DNA from: Auxenochlorella pyrenoidosa
Lineage: Eukaryota > Chlorophyta > Trebouxiophyceae > Chlorellales > Chlorellaceae
Assembly (NCBI GenBank): GCA_001430745.1
Contig: KQ482032.1
Span: forward strand, 1,432,458 to 1,446,883
Reading direction: 5' to 3'
Length of the DNA stretch: 14,426 bases
Shown here: piece after piece, positions 8,906 to 14,426 of the stretch
How positions within the stretch are numbered: position 1 is the stretch's first letter
Layout of the letters: each line of letters begins with the position of its first letter
The notes under the pieces: model-generated
Seen by the model: the letters and a program-made list of their open reading frames with translations, nothing else
Told to the model about the DNA's origin: nothing
Databases searched by the model: none
Position numbers and translations under genes: made by a program

Positions 8906-9120
8906 GTAAGAACAACAGGCCCAGGTCTGTCTGTCGCGCAAGTGTTCTCTAGAGCAGTCACCTGAGTGGGCGGGTAGTGCTGCACCTGTCCCTCTGTGCT
9001 CAGATGGTTGAGGTAGCTACAGAAGGCGGGGAACCGGGGAATCAGCACGCGGAACGCACTGGTAAATGTTAAATTGGCCGCAGCATGCGCAGCAGTGTCC
9101 AGCGGTCACTGAGTCCGCGT

Positions 9121-9142
9121 AAAGTCCAATTTGGAAAGTCCG
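9121..9142. repeat. Paired AAAGTCC motif flanking a short inverted repeat
   Basis: AAAGTCC occurs at 9121-9127 and 9136-9142; between and overlapping them is TCCAA-T-TTGGA (9125-9135). It lies in the divergent intergenic region about 540 bases upstream of the transporter start. A regulatory role is only a possibility. Confidence 0.35.
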
Positions 9143-9683
9143 TATCGACGCGGCCGCCCCTTTCAGGCCGAACGCCAGCGATGAACGAAACGACGGCATC
9201 TGCACAGAAAGTGGACGGCTGCCGCCGGATGGCGGCGCCACAGGAAGCGGCGCGAGCAGTCAGACCTCAGAGGTCCAGGCGCCGGGGTGCCGCTGGAACG
9301 AGCTTGCAGCATATGAGCACGAGAATGACCCGTGGTGCATTGCCAACACTGCGCTGTCGCAAGCTTTCCCTCATTCCCCTGACAGAGCGTTGCGTCATGC
9401 ACACGGAGGGACGCAGCGCAGGTGGCACAGTTATATCAGGACATCACAGCCCCACTTAGGCTTGTTCAAACGCAATCTTCATGTTGCTGTTTTCTGGGCT
9501 GCATGACAAGCCAAGGCCTTCGTAATCGCGTGTGCGACCTTGCAACCGTGCGCTGCCGGATGCCAGCAGATGCTGGGATGTTGGTGGTTTCACGGCCTTC
9601 TCGCCCGGCTGCCAGTAGGCTCTGCCGTCGACAGGATCTAACTGAGCGTCTTAATGTGCTGAGGGGGCCGGCCCGCGAGCAGC

Positions 9684-12600
9684 ATGTTGGGAATTCACTC
9701 ATATCGGCCTGGCGCCGCCAGCCAGGCAAGCGCGAAAACCACGTGCTCCAGCTCCACAGCGTACCTGTTTGGGGCCCAATTCAAATTGCTGACGAGCGCC
9801 GATTGCGCGGCGCCTTTGCAGGCTGGAGCCCGGCGGTGGGCGACGGCGGCTCCGCTGCCAGCAGCAGCAGCAGCCGTGCCCCTGCCCCGACGACGACCCA
9901 CGGCCCGCCTGCAGCCCAGAGCTGCCGCCGCAGCTAGCGGGAGCGGCTCGCGGAATGCAGTGCTTGAACGGGAGGCAGCCTCGGCAGCACCGCTGGCAGG
10001 CCTGGCGGCGCCACTGCCAGAGCGTGGCCTTGCTGGCACCGCGGGCGACGGCCCAGCAGAGCAGCAGCCCAGCAGCGCTTTCCACGCAGCAGGGGGGGTG
10101 CTGCAACAAGCAGAGGACCAACGTCCGCAGCATGTTGCGCAGCAGCAGGATCAGCAGCAGCAGCAGCAGCAGCAGCAGCCACTGGCGGCTGCACATGGGG
10201 CAGCGGGCGGCACAGCAACAGCAGCCCAGGCGCTGCCGCCAGCTGCAGAGGCGGCGGCGGAGGTGTCGGAGGCGCAGCCCAGCGCGCTGTGGGCGCTGGC
10301 CATGATGACCCTGGGCTACCTGCACCTGTCTGTCACGCTCTACGCCCTGCCCAGCCTGGTGCCCTTCATTGCACAAGACCTGCTGCTGGACGACACGCAG
10401 GGCGCCCTCCTCACGACAGGCTACACGGTGGGGGCGAGCGCAGGGCTGGGGCGCAGCGGTTCCTCCTCCGATGTGAAGCGCCGCCACATCAGGCCATGAA
10501 GGGACGCCCATTGACGCTCATTTATGCGCCTCACCGTCTGCCATCCTGAGCCAGCGAGCCGCCCTGTGCTTGCCGCCGGTGCCCCTGTGAACCCAGGTGC
10601 ACGCATGCAGCCCCATGCCTCTCACCCTTGTTTGGTGGTGCCCCCGTACTGCCCTGCAGATCCTGTACGGCCTTGTGCTGGTGCCCATGGGCATCATTGC
10701 CGACAGCGCCAACCGCCCGCGCCTGCTGGCCGGCGGCATCGCGCTCTGGAGCCTGCTCACAATGTCTGCCTCGCAGTCGCAGTCCTTTGGCCAGGCAAGG
10801 GCAGGCGCCCGCCGGAATGCATGCGTCAGGCAACCAGCGGGCAGGGAGCTTTCCACGATGGGGCCATGTGCTGCATGTGGATTGTGGAATTTCCATGACG
10901 CTGGTTGCAGCATTGGAGACCCTGGCCCTACAGGGCCGGCAGCAATGCTGGCGCTGGCCTCTTGCTGGGCCGCCGCCTCCTGAACAAGCGTGCCTTGCCT
11001 CCCTCTGCCGTGCAGCTCATCGCCTCGCGCATCGGGTTTGCGGCTGCCCAGGCCACCTGCAACCCGGTGGCCTACTCCCTCATCCCGGAGCTCTTCCCCA
11101 AGAACAGGACGGCAGCCATGGCGGTGTACAACACGGGTGGGTGGGTGCGGCCGCGACAGAGTCGCATCCTGTTGGCAGCGGCAGCGGCAGCGGCGGCAGC
11201 AGCAGCAGCAGCACAGCAGGCCATCCGGTCAGGCTGCGGGCCGCCTTGTCTGGTCGTGTGGCACAGGATGTGTGGCTTAGGATGCACCCTCTTTGGACAC
11301 CCCTCCCTCCCTGGCAGCCATCTACCTTGGGCGTGCGGGCGCCTTTGCGGTGCTGCTGGCGGCGGGGCATTCCGCGGGCCAGGTGGGCACACAGCCGGCC
11401 GAGTTGCTGTCTGCTGGCCTGCCTGTCAGTTTTGCCTGCCCCTATTGTTTGCAGCCTGGTAGGTGCACCACATCAATGGCAGCCTTCCATCCATCCAACC
11501 CGGTTGCTTGACCTGCTGCGCACCTTCTGGCCCCAACTGCAGGCGGCCGCGGTGGATGCAGCGGACCCCGCGTGGCGCTCCGTGCTATGGGCGCTGGGCC
11601 CGCCCGGCCTGCTGCTCGCCGCGGTTGCCCTGCTCACGGTGCGAGAGTCGAGGGAGCAGGACGGCGCGGGCCGCTTCCTGCCGCTGGTCACGCTGAGCCG
11701 GGGGAGCGTGGACGGCGGTGACGCGGCCGGCGGCGCCGCGGCGCCCGCCCCCGCCATGGTCTCTGCCCCCGCCTCGGCGGCGCCCCGGGACCTGCCCAGC
11801 GCGCTGGCCGCGCTGCGCGGCCTGCTGAGCAACCGCTCCTTCATGGCGCTCACCGGCGCCACCGCCTTTGGCGACGTCGCTAGCTGGGCGTTGATTGCCT
11901 GGCAGGGCCTGTACTACGAGCGCGTGCTGGGGCTGGAGCCTGAGGTGTATGTGAGTGGCGCCGCCCGCTGGCGGGCAAAGGGTTGGCAGGCAGGCAGGCA
12001 GGGGCGCTGTGTACACGTAGAATGGCAGCAAGGCTGCAAGGCTGGGTGGAAAGCAGCGTGGGCTCAACAGCGGGGTGGATGGACCCTGGCTGCCCTCCTA
12101 GCGGTGCATGTGGCACGGTGCCGACCTGTGGACCTGGCCCTGTTGCTCTCATGCAGGCTCCCCTGATTGCCGGCGGCATCTGCATCGGTGGCATCGTGGG
12201 CGGCATCGGCTCAGGTGCGCCAGGCGGGGGGTGCCCTTGGCTGCCTTGACTGGCAGGACCAAGCAGGCTTGGCTTGCCTGCATCCCAGGCTTGGCTTCCC
12301 TGCCATCCGCGTGGTGCCGCCCTGGCAGTTCGCGCACTGCCTTGCTGTGTCGTACCGCCAGCTGCCTGAGCTGGCCCCTGCACCCGGGACCGCGTGCCCC
12401 TGCCCGCAGGCCTGTTTGGCGACCGGCTGACCAGCAAGGGCAAGCGCGCCTGGCTGACCGCCGGCACCTCGGTGGCCGCCGCCCCCCTCATGGCTGCCTC
12501 CTTCCTGCTGCCCGACTACAAGCAGTCGTTCGTGGCGCTGCTGGTCGGCTATGCCCTGAGGTGAGCGGCTGCCTTGTGGGACGCCGGCGTGGGGTGTGGA

Positions 12601-13132
12601 GGGGAGCTGCCTGGCTGGAATGCCTGGCCCCGCGCCCCGCGGTATCCACCCCACCGTTACAATCCCCACCCCGCTGTCCCGGCATGTCGCAGCGAGTGCT
12701 GGCGCGCCCCGGCTGCCGTTATGGTTCGCGAGGTGGCCCCCGCTGGCCTGGGGTCCACCGCCGGCGCCCTCAACCTGTGTGTGCGAGGGCTGGCCGGCGC
12801 GCTGGGCCCCGTGGGCATTGCCCAGCTCTCCGCCCACGTGAGATCGGGAAGAGGGCGCATGTTACATGCGGGCGCCTCCTGGCGGCCGCTGTGCATGGAG
12901 GGCTGCTTGTGCACCTGCCTGCTCGTCCCCGGGAGGTTTTCAAGCCATCCCTTGCGCTGACCACATCCCCTGCCGCCCTTGTTGCCCCCCCCCCCCTCTG
13001 CTGCAGGTTGGCCTGCAGAGCGCCATGATGCTCATCCCAGCCTGCCACATCGCAGCGGGGCTGAGCCTGGCCGCCACTGAGGGGGTCATTGCCGAAGAGA
13101 AGGCCAAGGCCAAAGCAGCAAAGTCCCACTGA
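9684..13132 (+). CDS. Major facilitator superfamily transporter, Spinster-like, 9 exons, about 650-670 aa
   Basis: Membrane transporter; substrate not determinable. Exons: 9684-10427, 10660-10794, 11016-11136, 11318-11382, 11543-11950 (or 11483-11950), 12157-12214, 12410-12560, 12693-12837, 13007-13132; all phases agree. Residues 1-200 are an Ala/Gln/Ser-rich extension with nine glutamines in a row, possibly a plastid transit peptide followed by a linker. The first membrane segment starts near 201 (ALWALAMMTLGYLHLS). The loop 2-3 signature GIIADSANRPR (259-269) matches the MFS G-x-x-x-D-x-x-x-R pattern, and the half-repeat continues with LIASRIGFAAAQATCNPVAYSLI, ELFPKNR and AIYLGRAGAF. A central loop rich in Ala/Pro separates WRSVLWALGPPGLLLA from the C-terminal half (FMALTGATAFGDVASW, GLFGDRLTSKGKRAW, ECWRAPAAVMVREVAP). 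The protein ends in a Lys/Ala-rich tail. Intron 2 has a GC donor. The start is the first ATG after an in-frame stop at 9660; an extra intron near 9700-9820 cannot be excluded. Confidence 0.88.
10152..10178 (+). repeat. CAG run encoding nine glutamines in the transporter N-terminal extension
   Basis: Nine perfect CAG codons in frame, preceded by QQQD, within exon 1 of the transporter gene. It sits before the first membrane segment in a disordered linker. Confidence 0.95.
10795..11015 (+). other. GC-AG intron in the transporter gene
   Basis: The exon ends GGCCAG and the intron begins GCAAGG; the acceptor is CTGCCGTGCAG at 11015. Both sides are phase 0 and the join gives SQSFGQ/LIASRIGF, the expected MFS sequence between segments 3 and 4. 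The donor context is identical over nine bases (CAG|GCAAGG) to that of the GC-AG intron at 5463. Confidence 0.75.
11175..11220. repeat. GGCAGC/CAG-type run in transporter intron 3
   Basis: GCAGCG units pass into GCA units inside the intron 11137-11317. It would encode a Gln- or Ala-rich stretch if translated, but lies between well-defined splice sites. Confidence 0.8.
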
Positions 13133-13843
13133 GCCAGCTAACCCCCCCCAACCCCCAACCTCACCCCCACCCCCAACCCCCCTTCTACCCACCCACCCAC
13201 CCACCCACCCCAACTCCCCCAAAGAAGCGGCACCTGTCCACAGGCAACCGGGCCTGGCAGAGGCACGGAAATAGCGTATGCCCTGCTGCGTGCCTCAGCG
13301 TGCTGGCCTGTGCACGCTGCACAGAGCCCGGTTCCATTCTTTGCGCACAAGTCCCTTTTTGGTTCAGTTTGATTCAAGTGAGGGATCAGCTTGCGCCCAT
13401 GTGTGCTCCCCTTGCCAGAGCGCTCAGCCGCCCTTTTGCCCAGCGCACCCTCAGTTTTCAGCCATCACCGAGACTCAGTTGCCCCTGCCCCCTTCCCCCC
13501 CGGAGCACCCAAAAAGCTTGCAGCCTTGAACAGCAGCCCTTTTGGCTTACCATCCTTAATGAACTCTCCCATTCAAGCAAGCAACACCCAACACCCAGCA
13601 CATTTTCTGAGCTGCATGCAAAGCGCACAGTCTGCCTTGACTGCCATTCACATGATCCATTTTTTCTGATGTTAGTCATGCCCCTCACACAGCAGGTGCA
13701 AGAGGCGCGACTGCGGGGCCCTTGATGAGGTCCGGGCAAGAGGGTTTGCCCCATGAGGGACCAAAGGAGAATGCTGCAAGTGCTCGCAAAAATGAAAATA
13801 CACCTTCCTGCATATAGAAGGAGAGCACGCTTTATTGAAGTTG
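13133..13843. other. Convergent intergenic region with C-rich 3' UTR of the transporter gene
   Basis: Starts with a strongly C-rich low-complexity tract (13141-13220) just after the transporter stop, then mixed, less GC-rich sequence without a convincing exon. I find no TGTAA on either strand. AATAAA occurs on the minus strand at 13831-13836, only 8 bases past the stop of the APC7-like gene. The two 3' ends must lie in this stretch. Confidence 0.55.
13141..13220. repeat. C-rich low-complexity tract with (CCCA)n
   Basis: Runs of five to eight C with single A or T breaks end in CCCA units, beginning 9 bases after the transporter stop codon. It resembles the CCCA tract in deaminase intron 3 in composition but not in context. 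Confidence 0.85.
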
Positions 13844-14426
13844 TCATGGCTGGGCGTCGTAGCTGTACAGTTGGACATCTGCCTCTGTGCCATAGCTGGG
13901 TGCATCGTCATCTCCCACCACCCCTTCGCTGTCGCTGTCGCTGTCTCTGTGCGCCTTGGCAGGGCCCAGCAGCGCCTCTACCTCTTGCAGCCCCTGCGCA
14001 GCACGACGGGAGAGCGCAAGGGACGTGATGGAAACGACGGTTCGAGGTCGGCGGCTGTGCCACCACGCAGGCTCTGCAGCAGGCATGACCGTCCGCACGG
14101 CCCCACCTTTGCCGCCGTGTGGCTGAACGGGTTGTGCCCCAGCGCGGCGTGGAAGTGGCTGGCCGCGTCCTCCAGCTGGCCGGCATCCAGGGCCAAGCGC
14201 CCGGCGACGACGTGCGCCGCCAGGCTGGGCGCCGCCGCCAGCTGGTCGGCCAGCAGGGCGGCCGCCTCGCGCGCCGCCCCCGCTGCGCCAGCAGCACCGC
14301 CAGCAGCAGCGCCGCCTCCTCGCACCGCGGCTCCTCCCGCAGCACCCGGCGCAGCTGCGCCTCTGCCTGGCCCACCCGGCGGGGGTCCCGCGCCAGCACC
14401 TGCGGCTGCAGCAGCCGGCACGCCAG
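13844..14426 (-). CDS. TPR protein, APC7-like C-terminal part (5'-partial, apparent frameshift)
   Basis: Likely anaphase-promoting complex subunit 7, a TPR scaffold of the cell-cycle ubiquitin ligase; the identification rests on the C-terminal end only. Exons: 14426-14107 (continuing beyond the window) and 13993-13844, with a 113-bp GT-AG phase-0 intron. TPR-type helices are visible: AEAQLRRVLREEP/CEEAALLLAVLLAQRG, then EAAALLADQLAAAPSLAAHV and LEDAASHFHAALGHNPF, followed across the intron by HTAAK/GLQEVEALLG, which resembles the 'AKKGLERLEK' end of APC7 TPRs. The tail is acidic (DSDSDSEG, GDDD) and ends LYSYDAQP, as APC7 tails are acidic. The two TPR segments are in different frames: a one-base shift lies at or near the five-base C/G run 14277-14281. 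A different TPR protein remains possible. Confidence 0.6.
   Translation of the reverse strand, partial: WRAGCCSRRCWRGTPAGWARQRRSCAGCCGRSRGARRRRCCWRCCWRSGGGARGGRPAGRPAGGGAQPGGARRRRALGPGCRPAGGRGQPLPRRAGAQPVQPHGGKGGAVRTVMPAAEPAWWHSRRPRTVVSITSLALSRRAAQGLQEVEALLGPAKAHRDSDSDSEGVVGDDDAPSYGTEADVQLYSYDAQP
14277..14281 (-). other. Apparent one-base frameshift at a homopolymer in the APC7-like exon
   Basis: On the minus strand the frame encoding LAVLLAQRG runs into a G5 run, after which the TPR-like sequence continues (REAAALLADQL) in another frame. The window supplies one base fewer than a continuous frame would need. No splice sites are near enough to explain the shift as an intron. A sequencing or assembly error in GC-rich homopolymer DNA is the simplest reading. 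Confidence 0.6.

Larger units (their letters stand above)
8710..9683. promoter_or_regulatory. Divergent intergenic region between the secreted-protein and transporter genes
   Basis: Nearly 1 kb with no supportable exon, lying between two divergent starts. It presumably holds both promoters and 5' leaders. GC content falls relative to exons, especially around 8870-8920 and 9060-9150. Visible elements are a 15-nt perfect inverted repeat at 8891-8905 and a pair of AAAGTCC repeats at 9121-9142. An in-frame TGA at 9660-9662 closes the transporter frame 21 bases before its ATG. No tRNA or repeat element was recognised. Confidence 0.5.

Noticed and set aside
9017..9402. Small open frames in the intergenic region between the secreted-protein and transporter genes
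   Set aside because: Short, Cys/Arg/His-rich by composition, with no splice logic or family match on either strand.
10628..12166. 512-codon continuous plus-strand open frame
   Set aside because: It reads through introns of the transporter gene. Only 11483/11543-11950 is the true frame; the rest is out of frame with the MFS motifs found in the spliced model.
13141..13220. (CCCA)n tract as a possible telomere-like repeat
   Set aside because: Algal telomere units are of the CCCTAAA/CCCTAAAA kind; this tract has no TAA units and lies directly after a stop codon inside a gene-dense region.
13831..13836. AATAAA on the minus strand as the polyadenylation signal of the APC7-like gene
   Set aside because: It lies only 8 bases past the stop codon, and green algae typically use TGTAA; kept as a note but not called.
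1..14426. Operons, ribosome binding sites, CRISPR arrays, tRNA or rRNA genes, insertion sequences
   Set aside because: The gene structure is eukaryotic with spliceosomal introns; repeats seen are simple-sequence runs, not spaced direct repeats, and no cloverleaf, rRNA core or transposase sequence was recognised.

Overview
This window looks like nuclear DNA of a green alga, most likely a Chlorella-like trebouxiophyte. It is very GC-rich, and its protein-coding genes are split by short GT-AG introns of about 110 to 370 bp. Proteins carry Ala/Gln-rich low-complexity stretches encoded by CAG/CTG runs. TGTAA, the usual green-algal polyadenylation signal, follows several stop codons. The best-recognised proteins (cytidine deaminase, inositol-pentakisphosphate 2-kinase) are closest, as far as I can recall the families, to plant versions. 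I see no prokaryotic operon, CRISPR array, rRNA, tRNA or transposon.

Layout: six genes on strictly alternating strands. (1) 1-1892, +: cytidine deaminase, 5' end outside the window. (2) 2183-4377, -: inositol-pentakisphosphate 2-kinase (IPK1), three exons. (3) about 4641-7032, +: a SAM-dependent methyltransferase-like gene, six exons in my model, with uncertain ends. (4) 7512-8709, -: a small, unrecognised, probably secreted protein, four exons. (5) 9684-13132, +: a Spinster-like major facilitator transporter with a long Gln/Ala-rich N-terminal extension, nine exons. (6) 13844-14426, -: the C-terminal part of a TPR protein resembling anaphase-promoting complex subunit 7 (APC7), 5' end outside the window. 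Gene pairs 1/2, 3/4 and 5/6 converge tail to tail; pairs 2/3 and 4/5 diverge and may share promoter regions.

The genes do not form one pathway. They cover pyrimidine salvage, phytate (IP6) synthesis, an unassigned methylation, a secreted product, membrane transport and cell-cycle control, which is ordinary for a eukaryotic chromosome segment. I rebuilt exon structures by hand from conserved protein motifs, splice consensus and reading-phase agreement across each junction; all internal junctions reported are phase-consistent. The points most worth checking are two introns with the same GC donor (CAG|GCAAGG), an apparent one-base frameshift in the APC7-like gene, a methyltransferase without a visible SAM-binding glycine motif, two in-frame alternative acceptors in the transporter, and the unrecognised secreted protein. 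I found no clear evidence for a wholly new multi-gene system.
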